Virus record (IMG/VR): IMGVR_UViG_3300043437_000592
Coordinates: 1-30,574 of that record
Strand: one strand, 5' to 3'
From: a virus
DNA: 30,574 nucleotides
This document shows positions 8,318 through 16,086 of the stretch, piece by piece. The translations under genes were made by a program, and so were the position numbers. Position 1 is the first letter of the stretch; every line of letters starts with the position of its first letter. Below the pieces are notes generated by a model. It did no database searches. It was not told where the DNA came from and saw only the letters and a list, made by a program, of their open reading frames with translations.

Positions 8318-9223
8318 ATGGCAACAACCGTAGACAACACAACAAACTACTCGGGTAAATTCGCCGGGGAGTACATCAAAGCTGCGTTTTATGCAAACGA
8401 AAGCTTGCAGGCAATCACCGTTAAAGAAAACATCGAGTACCGCGCAGTGGTGAAGAAGATCGTGGACAACGTGACCTTCGCAGACGCAACTTGTGCTTTC
8501 TCACCTACTGGTGAAATCACAATTAACGAGCGCTACTTGACGCTAAAGAAGCTGCAGTTCCAGCAAGAAGTCTGCAAGAATGAGTTCTTGAATGACTACA
8601 TCGCTAAGGACATCCAGAACGGATCACTTGGTAGCGCTTTGAATGATGCAATCATGAGCACCATGCTTGCTGGAATCTCTCAGAACAATGAAAACTTGCT
8701 CTGGACAGGTAATGGTGCAAACGCTGGCGAGTACGACGGACTTCTCCAGTTGATTGGTGCAGACGCTGACAACGACATCAACTTCGTTGCAACTCCAGTA
8801 GCTATCACAAGCGCAAACGTTGTATCGAAAGTTCAAGCGCTTATTGCTGCTACTCCTCTTGCAGTTAAGAAAGCATCTGAGAAGCCAGTAATCTTTATGA
8901 GCTACGACGTTTGGGAGAACTACATGTACGCACAGCTCGGCACTGGCTACGCTACGTATTTGACAACTGGACCAGAAGTTCAAAAGACCTTCATGGGCTT
9001 GTTCAAAATCGCAGTTTGTCCGGGCATGCCTGCCAGCACAATGCTGATGGCGCAGCCTTCGAACTTGTGGTTCGGTACTAACCTAGTGAGCGACTGGAAT
9101 AACGTGCAGGTCGTAGACATGGGTCAGTGGGCTGAGGACAACGTTCGCTTCAGTGCGAAGTTCTTCGCTGGCACTCAGTATGGCATCGGTGCAGACATCG
9201 CAGCCTACTCAACTTGGTTCTAA
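8318..9223 (+). CDS. Major capsid protein
   Basis: The product has 301 residues, a normal length for an HK97-fold shell protein without a delta domain. The helix-rich start (FAGEYIKAAFYANESL), the central EVCKNEFLNDYIAKD region, and the Gly/Ala/Asn-rich segment followed by long strands fit capsid proteins of Bacteroidota phages as I know them. Supporting context: the scaffold-like gene lies 4 bases upstream, the portal and connector lie downstream, and a GC-rich hairpin with a TTCG loop follows directly, as is common after genes that need high expression. Codon choice is notably uniform (AAC, GAC, AAG, GCA), in keeping with strong translation. The fold assignment is by context and general resemblance, not by a diagnostic motif. 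Confidence 0.8.
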   Translation: MATTVDNTTNYSGKFAGEYIKAAFYANESLQAITVKENIEYRAVVKKIVDNVTFADATCAFSPTGEITINERYLTLKKLQFQQEVCKNEFLNDYIAKDIQNGSLGSALNDAIMSTMLAGISQNNENLLWTGNGANAGEYDGLLQLIGADADNDINFVATPVAITSANVVSKVQALIAATPLAVKKASEKPVIFMSYDVWENYMYAQLGTGYATYLTTGPEVQKTFMGLFKIAVCPGMPASTMLMAQPSNLWFGTNLVSDWNNVQVVDMGQWAEDNVRFSAKFFAGTQYGIGADIAAYSTWF

Positions 9224-9230
9224 TTATTCG

Positions 9231-9251
9231 GGAGGGGCTTCGGCCCCTTCC
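9231..9251 (+). terminator. GC-rich TTCG hairpin after the capsid gene
   Basis: GGAGGGGC pairs with GCCCCTTCC around a TTCG tetraloop, with one bulged T. Only a short T-rich stretch follows, so it is probably a partial terminator or an mRNA-stabilising 3' end that separates capsid transcript levels from those of the downstream genes. Confidence 0.65.
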
Positions 9252-9280
9252 TTTACTAACTCTTTAATACTCAAATAGTT

Positions 9281-9844
9281 ATGGCATGTGTCCTCAGTAC
9301 CGGATTTTTGCTCGATTGTAACGAGGGGGTCGGTGGAGTAAAGGAAATCTTTATTGCACCGTGGAACTCATTTGCAGCAGGAGTAACTCAAGATGTGGAT
9401 GGCATTATTACTGGCTTCACGGTAACTTCACCTGTGACCGTTTATCGCTATCAACCTAACCGTAACACCGGAGCGGTTACAATTACACCAACAGCGTCGC
9501 TTGAAAATGGCACGCTGTATTTCGTGCAAGCTGTCGAGCTTACTCTCGGCAAACTTGAGAACGAAAAGCGCAAGGAACTCGAGAACCTCTCGAAGGCGAA
9601 AGTAGCCGTGTTCGTGCGTTTGTATGACGATCAGATAATGATGTGTGGAACTACCGACGGATGCTTCTTAACTGCTGGTACTTATCAGTCAGGCAAGGCG
9701 AAGGGTGACCTTAATGGTTACACCTTGACCTTGACAGCTGAAGAGCCAACACAACCGCTCTTCCTTGAGGCATACGCTGCTGGAGACACACCATTCTCTA
9801 ACTTCACACCAGACATCGTGGTCGATCCTGCCTACCCAGCATAA
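9281..9844 (+). CDS. Putative major tail (tail-tube-like) protein
   Basis: The product has 187 residues and appears beta-rich. It has an early Cys pair (MACVLSTGFLLDCNEG), a helix at about 85-110 (LGKLENEKRKELENLSKAK), and then alternating Gly/Thr strands (GTYQSGKAKGDLNGYTLTL). Its size and strand-helix-strand pattern fit tail-tube proteins, and it is the second gene in the high-expression head block, between hairpin terminators on both sides. I have seen similar short proteins starting with MACxxxGF after capsid genes in Bacteroidota phages, annotated as structural. A capsid decoration protein is the main alternative. No enzymatic motif is present. Confidence 0.5.
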   Translation: MACVLSTGFLLDCNEGVGGVKEIFIAPWNSFAAGVTQDVDGIITGFTVTSPVTVYRYQPNRNTGAVTITPTASLENGTLYFVQAVELTLGKLENEKRKELENLSKAKVAVFVRLYDDQIMMCGTTDGCFLTAGTYQSGKAKGDLNGYTLTLTAEEPTQPLFLEAYAAGDTPFSNFTPDIVVDPAYPA

Positions 9845-9878
9845 GACCGCTCATTGATTGTTTTTGTTAAATTGGATG

Positions 9879-9914
9879 CACGGCGTGGCTCTCTGGGTCG
9901 CGCCGTGTTTTTTT
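9879..9914 (+). terminator. Rho-independent terminator
   Basis: CACGGCG (9879-9885) pairs perfectly with CGCCGTG (9901-9907) around a 15-base loop and is followed by seven T. It ends the capsid/tail-tube block before the small structural gene and portal. Confidence 0.85.
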
Positions 9915-9924
9915 AAGCTCGAAC

Positions 9925-10323
9925 ATGATTTACCTGCAAGCCAACACACCAAACCAGTCGCTATATTTGACACTGGACGAGGCACGTCAGTACTTCTCTA
10001 CAGCCTTCACGCACTACTTGTTAATAGTTACGCATGAGGAAAATAGTGCAGTCGGTGTATCTTTGGCTCAAGTGCTCGACGTGGTGAGCGAATCACAACG
10101 GGTGACCCATGTGCTGGTTGACACAACAGGATTGACTCAGGTCGGACGTTATCGATACGCAGTGTATGGTCAGAACTCGAGCACGAATGTGAACCCATCG
10201 AATGCTTCTGTTGTGGGAGAATGCGAGCAGGGTTTGTGCACAATAACCGACGGCACCCAGTATTATGATGTGCCGAACATAAACATTGACGACGATGTCA
10301 TCTACAACGGACAAGGCGATTAA
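9925..10323 (+). CDS. Hypothetical structural protein upstream of portal (132 aa)
   Basis: A 132-residue protein predicted to be mostly beta strands, with a start like MIYLQANTPNQSLYLTLDEARQ and a strand-rich middle that ends YRYAVYGQNSS. This resembles small Ig-like or fibronectin-like virion proteins. The acidic end (NINIDDDVIYNGQGD) overlaps the portal start in a different frame. It follows a strong terminator, so it needs its own promoter or read-through. I do not recognise a family; head-fibre, decoration or neck protein are plausible from position only. Confidence 0.6.
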   Translation: MIYLQANTPNQSLYLTLDEARQYFSTAFTHYLLIVTHEENSAVGVSLAQVLDVVSESQRVTHVLVDTTGLTQVGRYRYAVYGQNSSTNVNPSNASVVGECEQGLCTITDGTQYYDVPNINIDDDVIYNGQGD

Positions 10324-12109
10324 GATAGACCTCAGCCAGTACACCCCAGTGAGCACTGCCGAAAAGGTGGACCGCTCCGGATGGGTTAACTTTGGTGCTG
10401 ACAACCTGCTACCTGTATATATTACAGAACTTGCGCAGAGCTCTCCCATTCACGGGGCACTTTGCATTTCAATTAGCGACATGATTGCAGGAAAGGGTCT
10501 GCAGGCAGGTCAATATCAAAACCGCGTGGATGCGCTCAACGTATATGCAGCGTTTGAAGGATGTGCTCGTGACTTGAAATTATATGGCGGCTTCTACTTG
10601 GAGGTTATATATTCAGTTGATCGTAAGACGCTGGCCAAGATGAACCACATTCCATTTGAAGAGTGCCGAATTGCTGTTACCGGTGAAGATGAAGATCAAG
10701 TAGGCGTGTATCATAGTGCAGACTGGTCCCAGACGCGCAAGAAGAAGAACAAACCTCTCTTTATACCGAAGTTTAACGCCAACACAGCCATCGACGAGCC
10801 TCGTCAGGTATATTGGTGCTTTGATTATACCGGTTCACAAACATACCCAAAGCCTGACTACTGGAGCGCGGTCAATTATATCGAGCTCAGCCGCCAGATA
10901 GGTATATTTCACGTGTCGAACATCCTCAACGGCATGTTCCCATCGACAATTATCTCTTTCTTTAACGGAGAGCAGGACGCGGACTCGATTCGTAAACTGC
11001 GCAATGATTACAACACACACCTTGGCGCCGCCCATAACAGCGGTAAGACCCTGTTTTTATTTAACGAACCGGGCGCACAGCCTCCGAAAGTTGAAGCATA
11101 CCCACTCAGTGATGCCGACAAGCAGTATGAATACCTCACAAATACCTCCAGAACCGAGGTCATGTTGGCTCATCGTGTGACCACTCCGCTTATTTTTGGC
11201 ATCCGGGGCGAGGGTGGTGGCTTTGGATCCAACAAAGATGAGATGGTAATCGGTTTGGAAATCTTCACAAAGCAGGTAATTGAGCCCAAACAGCGCAAAC
11301 TTTCCACTGGATTTGAGGAGGTTTTGGCTTATGAAATGGAAGGTATCGAACTAAAAGTGATACCAAACACCCCAATTACTACCGATAACGGCACGACAGC
11401 AACCCCGGTAGAGCCCCAAATAGCTGCAGAAACGCCCCAAGAAGCGCCTGTTTCGGTTCCGATGGCTCATGCCTTCGAAAAAAAAAAGCATGAACATTCT
11501 GATGCGGTAGACATGACCGCAGAGGATGCGAAGTATTGGCTTGAACGCCTGCAAGGTGCTGGGGAAGTAATCGATTTAGAAGAATGGGAGCTGGTCCACG
11601 AGGCTGAGGCCTTACGAGATAGTGCAGTTGAGCGCCAATTTTGCGAGAACCTGAAGGAGTACGAGCTGGCTTCACTTGATAGTTATGCCGAGGAGGATAA
11701 GAAAAGCGCGTGGGGTGACCGTGGTATGTACAAGTTGCGCTACGCATACAGCCAGAACTTAACGGAAAACTCGCGAGAGTTCTGCGTTGACATGGTTCAG
11801 CTTTCCAAGAATGGCACCGTTTATCGCTACGAGGATATCCAAGCGATGAGTGATGCTGGGGAGAACGGGCAGTTTGCACCTGCAGGCCAGTCCAGTTACG
11901 ACATTTTCCGCTGGGTTGGGGGGTGTTTTTGCCATCACCATTGGAAACGTCAGATTTACTTTAGAAAACGCCAGAAAGGGAAGTTTCTCCCCAATAAAGG
12001 CCTCGACAATGATTTCCGCGTGGGCAACGTCCCCTACGTGAAGAAGAAAGGTGTCGAGGGAACGGCGCCCATCGATAGACCCGGACGTGGATCACTAAAA
12101 TACAGCTAA
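10295..12109 (+). CDS. Portal protein with Cys/His-rich C-terminal extension
   Basis: The frame is open further upstream with a TTG at 10286, but the first ATG, at 10295, is the better start and gives 604 residues. The N-terminal 360 residues have portal character: WVNFGADNLLPVYI near the start, the SSPIHGALCISISDMIAGKGL region (about 50-70), and RTEVMLAHRVTTPLIFGI (about 286-303), which lies where portals of this kind bind DNA. After a Pro/Thr/Gln linker (about 365-390), the last 210 residues form a second module. It ends in a short FRWVGGCFCHHHWKR motif and a basic tail, like the small head-morphogenesis domains fused or adjacent to portals in Bacteroidota phages. The connector gene starts 1 base after its stop. 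Confidence 0.85.
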   Translation: MSSTTDKAIKIDLSQYTPVSTAEKVDRSGWVNFGADNLLPVYITELAQSSPIHGALCISISDMIAGKGLQAGQYQNRVDALNVYAAFEGCARDLKLYGGFYLEVIYSVDRKTLAKMNHIPFEECRIAVTGEDEDQVGVYHSADWSQTRKKKNKPLFIPKFNANTAIDEPRQVYWCFDYTGSQTYPKPDYWSAVNYIELSRQIGIFHVSNILNGMFPSTIISFFNGEQDADSIRKLRNDYNTHLGAAHNSGKTLFLFNEPGAQPPKVEAYPLSDADKQYEYLTNTSRTEVMLAHRVTTPLIFGIRGEGGGFGSNKDEMVIGLEIFTKQVIEPKQRKLSTGFEEVLAYEMEGIELKVIPNTPITTDNGTTATPVEPQIAAETPQEAPVSVPMAHAFEKKKHEHSDAVDMTAEDAKYWLERLQGAGEVIDLEEWELVHEAEALRDSAVERQFCENLKEYELASLDSYAEEDKKSAWGDRGMYKLRYAYSQNLTENSREFCVDMVQLSKNGTVYRYEDIQAMSDAGENGQFAPAGQSSYDIFRWVGGCFCHHHWKRQIYFRKRQKGKFLPNKGLDNDFRVGNVPYVKKKGVEGTAPIDRPGRGSLKYS

Positions 12110-12110
12110 C

Positions 12111-12671
12111 ATGGCAGAGGTACTTTTCATTTCAGACGTGTACATCAAGAAGTACACACAGGTTAACGGAGCAGTGGACTCGAATCTTTTGTATCCGAGC
12201 GTCTATTTAGCGCAGGACAAGTATCTGAGCCCATGGTTAGGTGCTAACCTATATACAAAACTTAAGGACGACATCGCAAACAACACTCTCACCGGTGCTT
12301 ATCAAATCCTTGTGGACGATTATTGTCGCAAGGTTGTACTCTGGTGGACAATGGTGGAGGCGCTTCCCTCACTTGTTTACAAACTGGACAACGGAACCTA
12401 CGTACAGCGGACCTCTGAAGATTCGTCTCCAATGAGTGGAGAGGTGATGAAGGACATGATTGTCCGCGCTCGCAGTAATGCGGAATATTATACTGGCTTG
12501 CTCTTCGATTATTTGTGCGCAAACAGCACAGACTTTCCGGAGTATTCGACAAACGTATGGCCTCAACGTCCTCCACTTCAGAGGCGTCAGCCATTTGGCT
12601 ATGATTTCAGTTTTAACAATGGCGTCAACGGACCAGCACCTGAACCGCGTCCTCTAAATTTCATACCATGA
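12111..12671 (+). CDS. Head-tail connector-like protein
   Basis: The product has 186 residues and begins with a region resembling DUF6712-type phage proteins: a FISDVYIKKYTQVNG start, then YPSVYLAQDKYLSPWLG (about 29-45) and LVDDYCRKVVLWWTMVEALP (about 66-85). It is helix-rich up to about residue 135, and the C-terminal 45 residues are Pro/Asn-rich and probably flexible. Proteins of this type follow portals and are taken as the adaptor or head-completion protein between portal and tail. Position after the portal supports this. Its end overlaps the next small gene by ATGA. Confidence 0.65.
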   Translation: MAEVLFISDVYIKKYTQVNGAVDSNLLYPSVYLAQDKYLSPWLGANLYTKLKDDIANNTLTGAYQILVDDYCRKVVLWWTMVEALPSLVYKLDNGTYVQRTSEDSSPMSGEVMKDMIVRARSNAEYYTGLLFDYLCANSTDFPEYSTNVWPQRPPLQRRQPFGYDFSFNNGVNGPAPEPRPLNFIP

Positions 12672-12772
12672 ACAAGGAGCACAACGAAAAAAGAGTCTAT
12701 TTGGAAAAGCTCAAGCAGTATGAAAAGCGTCTGCTGGAGAAGGTAAAACCAAAAACTGAACGCAAAAAATGA
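12668..12772 (+). CDS. Tiny basic coiled-coil protein (34 aa)
   Basis: This ORF encodes 34 residues and is joined by ATGA overlaps both to the connector gene upstream and to the holin-like gene downstream. The protein is almost wholly charged and helical (KRVYLEKLKQYEKRLLEKV), with Leu/Tyr at heptad spacing. No family is recognised. It may be a small structural peptide or a translational coupler for the lysis genes. The two exact overlaps make it more likely real than chance. Confidence 0.55.
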   Translation: MNKEHNEKRVYLEKLKQYEKRLLEKVKPKTERKK

Positions 12773-13095
12773 AGACGATCTGGATTGAAGCGAGAGAGCT
12801 ATTGAATCACACGAGCACCTACGTCATCGGCGTGGGTGTCGGCCTTGTTGCGAAAATATCCTACGACATATATATGAAACGAACACTCTCATTCATGCAA
12901 TGGTGCGCAGTCATCTCGCTTAGCGTGTTCTGCGGTTATATCACCAGCGCCTACTGCATTAGTTCAGGCCATGCAGACCTTTCTCAGGTACTTGTGCCGC
13001 TGGCGACACTCTTTGGCGAAAAGGTGATTGTCTACTTTATGGAGAATTATAAACAGATACTGGGCGGCATCATTGCTATCTTCAAGCGCAAATGA
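12769..13095 (+). CDS. Holin-like membrane protein
   Basis: The product has 108 residues and three hydrophobic segments: about 17-35 (TYVIGVGVGLVAKISYDIY), 45-64 (WCAVISLSVFCGYITSAYC) and 74-91. A short basic C-terminus ends FKRK. Size, topology and position three genes before an endolysin fit a holin, the protein that forms the timed membrane lesion at lysis, and the sequence resembles LydA-type holins. It overlaps the next membrane-protein gene by ATGA. With two candidate holins here, one may act as holin and the other as antiholin or as a spanin-like partner. Confidence 0.7.
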   Translation: MKTIWIEARELLNHTSTYVIGVGVGLVAKISYDIYMKRTLSFMQWCAVISLSVFCGYITSAYCISSGHADLSQVLVPLATLFGEKVIVYFMENYKQILGGIIAIFKRK

Positions 13096-13679
13096 GTCAA
13101 GACACCGACAAGCCAGAAAAGAGGCGCCTTGGCGAACGCATCCGGGAGTCGAACTTTGGAAAGTTCGTCCGCGATCGTGTCAAGCCAGTGGCTGGTGACA
13201 TTCTTGAGGTGGTTGGAGACGTGACTGGCATACAAGCGATCGAGACCGTCGGCGCTCTTATCAATGGTCGCAAGGATCAGAATGACGAGTACAAAAAGCT
13301 ATGGCTGGACTTCGAGCGCTATCGTCTGGAATGGACGCTTGAGATGCACAAGATTGATATTCAAGCCGAGCTCGACTCTTATAAATCAGAAGTCGAGGAC
13401 AGGGTCAGCGCTCGTATACGTGAGGCCGACTTCGTTAAGGCTACAGGAAAGAGGGACTGGCTCATGGGCGCAGTGGTTATTACCGGTCTGGTCCTGCTTG
13501 TGGGTACAGTCCTCTCTCTTATTTTTATTACCATACCAACCGAGAACCAGCGTCTTGCCGACATGTGCTTCGGTGCGATCATGTCGATCGGTGCGAGCAT
13601 CTTCTCGTACTACGTCGGAAGCAGTCGTGGCTCTATGGTCAAGGATCAAACAATTCAAGCATTAAGCGGTGGCGAGTAG
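13092..13679 (+). CDS. Second holin-like membrane protein (3TM/GTA-holin type)
   Basis: The product has 195 residues. The N-terminal 110 are soluble and charged, with an amphipathic region (about 30-60, VAGDILEVVGDVTGIQAIE) and a helical stretch rich in Glu/Lys/Arg. Two transmembrane helices follow at about 122-146 and 156-178, and the end has the motif SYYVGSSRGSMVKD. That architecture and ending match the family annotated as three-TM holins for gene-transfer-agent release. It starts in an ATGA overlap with the first holin-like gene and overlaps the endolysin start by 11 bases, so the three lysis genes form one coupled unit. Confidence 0.65.
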   Translation: MSQDTDKPEKRRLGERIRESNFGKFVRDRVKPVAGDILEVVGDVTGIQAIETVGALINGRKDQNDEYKKLWLDFERYRLEWTLEMHKIDIQAELDSYKSEVEDRVSARIREADFVKATGKRDWLMGAVVITGLVLLVGTVLSLIFITIPTENQRLADMCFGAIMSIGASIFSYYVGSSRGSMVKDQTIQALSGGE

Positions 13680-14052
13680 AACAATCACCGACTGCCACTG
13701 GAAGCTCCGCCGCGTGTGGATGAACTGCTCTCGTATTTGGGAGGAGAAGTATCCCGCCGGTCCGACCGTGTTTCTGACCTGCACCTACCGGTCAAACGAG
13801 GAGCAAGCAGAACTTTATGCACGTGGGAGGACGTCACCCGGAAAGATAGTAACCTACATCAAGGCGAACGGCAAGCACAACGTGTATCCTGCGCTGGCGT
13901 TCGACATAGCTTTCAAGGACAAGAAGGGTGTTGCTCTATGGGACGGGGTCTACTTTAAGCGTTTCGCTGCCATCGTCAAGGAGCAGTATAAGGATGTCAC
14001 ATGGGGCGGTGACTGGGAGAAGCTGCGCGACATGCCGCATTTTGAAATATAA
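13669..14052 (+). CDS. M15-family endolysin (peptidoglycan peptidase)
   Basis: The product has 127 residues and starts at GTG, 11 bases inside the preceding gene. It is a compact zinc peptidase of the VanY/L-Ala-D-Glu type. The substrate-groove motif TCTYRSNEEQAELYARGR lies at about 37-54, the first zinc His is near 70 and the Asp near 79 (GKHNVYPALAFDIAF), and the final DMPHFE carries the third ligand His near 124 with Asp121 alongside. All ligands are present. It would cleave the stem peptide of peptidoglycan once the holins open the membrane. There is no signal peptide, as expected for a holin-dependent endolysin. The short N-terminus means there is no separate cell-wall-binding domain. 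Confidence 0.9.
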   Translation: MASRTITDCHWKLRRVWMNCSRIWEEKYPAGPTVFLTCTYRSNEEQAELYARGRTSPGKIVTYIKANGKHNVYPALAFDIAFKDKKGVALWDGVYFKRFAAIVKEQYKDVTWGGDWEKLRDMPHFEI

Positions 14053-14063
14053 AAAACAAAACC

Positions 14064-14303
14064 ATGGGACTCAAGCCAACAAATAAGTTAGATGACTTCT
14101 ACAACTACACTATCCAAGAGCTGAATGTTTTAATCAAAAAAACTCCAGCTGTTAAGAAGATAGCGATAAAGTATAAAACCCCAGACTACGTTACATATTC
14201 TCGTGACGAATGGGAGACAAAAGCATTCCCGAAATTATTATTGGTAACAGGCGTTTTCAAGATTGACTGGAACTCTGGAACAGGTCTCTTGAAGATAGGA
14301 TAA
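14064..14303 (+). CDS. Hypothetical protein (79 aa), last gene of rightward unit
   Basis: A 79-residue protein with a helical start (LDDFYNYTIQELNVLIKKTP) and a beta-rich second half. The DNA is clearly richer in A and T than in the lysis genes just upstream, so it may be a separate acquisition. It starts 11 bases after the endolysin and ends against the bidirectional terminator. No family is recognised and there is no membrane segment. It might be an accessory late protein. Confidence 0.6.
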   Translation: MGLKPTNKLDDFYNYTIQELNVLIKKTPAVKKIAIKYKTPDYVTYSRDEWETKAFPKLLLVTGVFKIDWNSGTGLLKIG

Positions 14304-14330
14304 AAAAAAAGGGCCCTAAGGCCCATTTTT
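14302..14330. terminator. Bidirectional terminator between converging units
   Basis: GGGCC (14311-14315) and GGCCC (14320-14324) close a CTAA loop, flanked by nine A on the left and ATTTTT on the right. It therefore has a T-run in either direction and can stop the rightward lysis transcript and the long leftward early transcript. Confidence 0.88.
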
Positions 14331-14331
14331 A

Positions 14332-14679
14332 TTACCACTGGAACTTGATGCGTTTGTGGCGGCGAGAAACGTGCTCCACAACCACACCGCCTCGTTCTTC
14401 TAAAATATAGATGAGCTGGTACGGATCTTCAATGTGGTGTTGATGGCGTAGGTTCCTGAACAGGTCGCTTGACGTGTCAATCCAATTGTTGCCATAGGTA
14501 CTTCGGAGTTCATCCAAAAACTTGATTGTGTTCTCTCGAAATCTTTTGTAGATATCTGTCGAGATTGGTTTCGGCTCCGGAAAGAGCTCAGCTTGTTTAC
14601 TTGCCTTGAGGATAACCGTGACCTCATCAGCGGAGATGTGAAGGCAGACACCGCCTTCTGAATCGCTTGTGATTTTCAT
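14332..14679 (-). CDS. Hypothetical protein (115 aa), distal leftward gene
   Basis: A 115-residue soluble protein at the far end of the leftward unit, joined to the preceding 50-residue gene by an ATGA overlap. The first half contains a short beta region (GGVCLHISADEVTVIL). The second half is helical with several His and Arg (LRHQHHIEDPYQLIYILEE; HVSRRHKRIKFQW), giving a basic C-terminus suited to nucleic-acid contact. No known family is recognised. Confidence 0.65.
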   Translation of the reverse strand: MKITSDSEGGVCLHISADEVTVILKASKQAELFPEPKPISTDIYKRFRENTIKFLDELRSTYGNNWIDTSSDLFRNLRHQHHIEDPYQLIYILEERGGVVVEHVSRRHKRIKFQW

Positions 14680-14828
14680 TTGTATATTGGATTTTGAGTT
14701 AACTGATGTAGGCGCTTGTTGATGCGCTGCATGCGTGGGTGGTAGTTGACTATCGGAGAGCGGAGTAGGTCGTGACGCTCTTGTCGAAGTGTGAGGATTT
14801 CCTGCACTTGTTCTGGTGTGTAGCTCAT
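14676..14828 (-). CDS. Small helical protein (50 aa)
   Basis: This 50-residue ORF is linked by ATGA overlaps at both ends to its neighbours. The product is a charged helix-turn-helix-like peptide: YTPEQVQEILTLRQERHDLL, then a Pro/Asn break, then MQRINKRLHQLTQNP. Such short Gln/Arg/Glu-rich proteins are common among early genes of phages, but no function is known. The overlapping start/stop architecture is the main evidence that it is expressed. Confidence 0.65.
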   Translation of the reverse strand: MSYTPEQVQEILTLRQERHDLLRSPIVNYHPRMQRINKRLHQLTQNPIYK

Positions 14829-15043
14829 GGGTTTAATGTGTTTAGTTCGTTTTCGATTTCCTGCCAGTATTGTATGAACTCCGGAGAGCAGTGCTCCTGC
14901 ATCTGTTTAGCAAAGATCAAAGCGCATAGGAGCGAAGCCTCAACTCTTCGGCGTCGGCCTTGAAGTGTGAAGTCGTTTGTGAGGTCTGCAAGCATGTCGT
15001 AGTATTCCTCAAAGATGGTTCGTGCGTGGTCTTGTGTTCTCAT
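14825..15043 (-). CDS. Hypothetical helical protein (72 aa)
   Basis: A 72-residue protein, probably all alpha-helical, with three amphipathic segments (HARTIFEEYYDMLADLTND; RRRRVEASLLCALIFAKQM; PEFIQYWQEIENEL). It ends in an ATGA overlap with the 50-residue gene and starts in an ATGA overlap with the upstream 70-residue gene. No known family and no catalytic signature are seen. The size and arrangement are typical of phage host-takeover or accessory genes. Confidence 0.65.
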   Translation of the reverse strand: MRTQDHARTIFEEYYDMLADLTNDFTLQGRRRRVEASLLCALIFAKQMQEHCSPEFIQYWQEIENELNTLNP

Positions 15044-15252
15044 TTGTCACCTCCTTTGTTTTCCATTAGTTCAATTATCCACCATTTTGGTTCTATTACT
15101 TGACCATTTAGAGATGCATCCATTTCACCATTCCATATGATATTAGTAATTTGATATTTAAGCGGATTCAATTGTGTTACTATTCCTTCAAAATAAGCAT
15201 CGCCATCTTCTACATCTCTTATTTTACTTCCAATTTTTATATCATTTCCCAT
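15040..15252 (-). CDS. Hypothetical beta-rich protein (70 aa)
   Basis: A 70-residue protein with a beginning that resembles small SH3-like or KOW-like barrels: an IGSKIRDVEDGDAYFEGIV strand-turn-strand, then short strands to WWIIELMEN. The DNA is AT-rich like that of the adjoining PAPS-reductase-family gene (gap 15 bases), and the two probably came together. It is not identified further. Small beta-barrels of this kind often modulate nucleic-acid-binding partners, but that is inference only. Confidence 0.6.
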   Translation of the reverse strand: MGNDIKIGSKIRDVEDGDAYFEGIVTQLNPLKYQITNIIWNGEMDASLNGQVIEPKWWIIELMENKGGDK

Positions 15253-15267
15253 TTGTCTCCTCCTTTA

Positions 15268-16086
15268 TTAATCCGTGCAAAATCCTGCCTGGCATCCTGA
15301 ACCTGTTCCGAATGTAAAGTCTTGCTGTAATCCAATTTTTTTAACGTTATCATAGGACATTTCTTTTTTAAATTTTCTTTTCATTTTAGTTTCCATTTCA
15401 GAAAACCACTTCATTTTTTGTGGTTCATCCTCCCAGTTTCTTCTTAGCTGTTGGAGTGGCTTCCAAAAGCACCCTACACAATTGCTATCTGGTGGAAATA
15501 TTAGATTAGTACTTTTCACCCAGCTAATCACTTGTGGATACATAACTTGGTCCTCAATCATCGGATACTTTAATTCTCGCCAGTAAACTTCACCCCATTT
15601 ATTTCTTCCGTTTGTGCTTTTTCCAACGATCGTTTTAAATTGTGTGTTTTCTTTATTGGCTCGTTCTTTTTCGTCGTATCTGAAGCCAATCTGCATTGTA
15701 ACAATATCTTGTATTTGATTTTGACAATAATCAAATATTGGTTTCATTTTCATTTCCGTTGTGCAGAACCTCCACATTTTATTTGGCAGCGCCTTCTTTT
15801 TGGAAATCACTTTTTCGAAGCTATCTCCAGTAGTCCATATTATATTTTTACCGATAACCTGCTCCAAATCACGTAGTACATAAAGTGTGGTATCACTTTC
15901 TGCAGTGGCTATAAAATCTAACCCAAGTTTGTCGCTTACATATTTAACGATGCTGGCGTCCTTTGGTTTGCAGTACAAAGCCTCTATCCTTACCAAGGAG
16001 AAAATATTGTAGTCTGCAGGATAGTGTGCGGCCATATATGACGATGTTTTGCCGCCAGAAAGAGAGTTCACAATTATTTGGCTCAT
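15268..16086 (-). CDS. PAPS-reductase-family (N-type ATP-pyrophosphatase) protein
   Basis: The start is taken at the ATG overlapping the stop of the upstream gene (ATGA), giving 272 residues; an in-frame ATG ten codons earlier is less likely. The N-terminal SLSGGKTSSYMA (about 8-19) is the PP-loop (SGGxxS) of adenylate-activating enzymes related to CysH, CysD and DndC. Further on, MWRFCTTEMKMKPI (about 104-117) matches the RxCT-K-P element of this family. Cys pairs near the end (NCVGCFW; GSGCQAGFC) could bind a metal or an iron-sulfur cluster. The family joins ATP-dependent activation to sulfur or nucleotide chemistry; the phage role is unknown. No dnd partner genes are present. Base composition is more AT-rich than the surroundings, suggesting recent transfer. 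Confidence 0.85.
   Translation of the reverse strand: MSQIIVNSLSGGKTSSYMAAHYPADYNIFSLVRIEALYCKPKDASIVKYVSDKLGLDFIATAESDTTLYVLRDLEQVIGKNIIWTTGDSFEKVISKKKALPNKMWRFCTTEMKMKPIFDYCQNQIQDIVTMQIGFRYDEKERANKENTQFKTIVGKSTNGRNKWGEVYWRELKYPMIEDQVMYPQVISWVKSTNLIFPPDSNCVGCFWKPLQQLRRNWEDEPQKMKWFSEMETKMKRKFKKEMSYDNVKKIGLQQDFTFGTGSGCQAGFCTD

Noticed and set aside
15075-15083. TTATCCACC, one mismatch from a DnaA box
   Set aside because: A single copy inside a coding region with no neighbouring boxes or AT-rich unwinding region; it does not support an origin.
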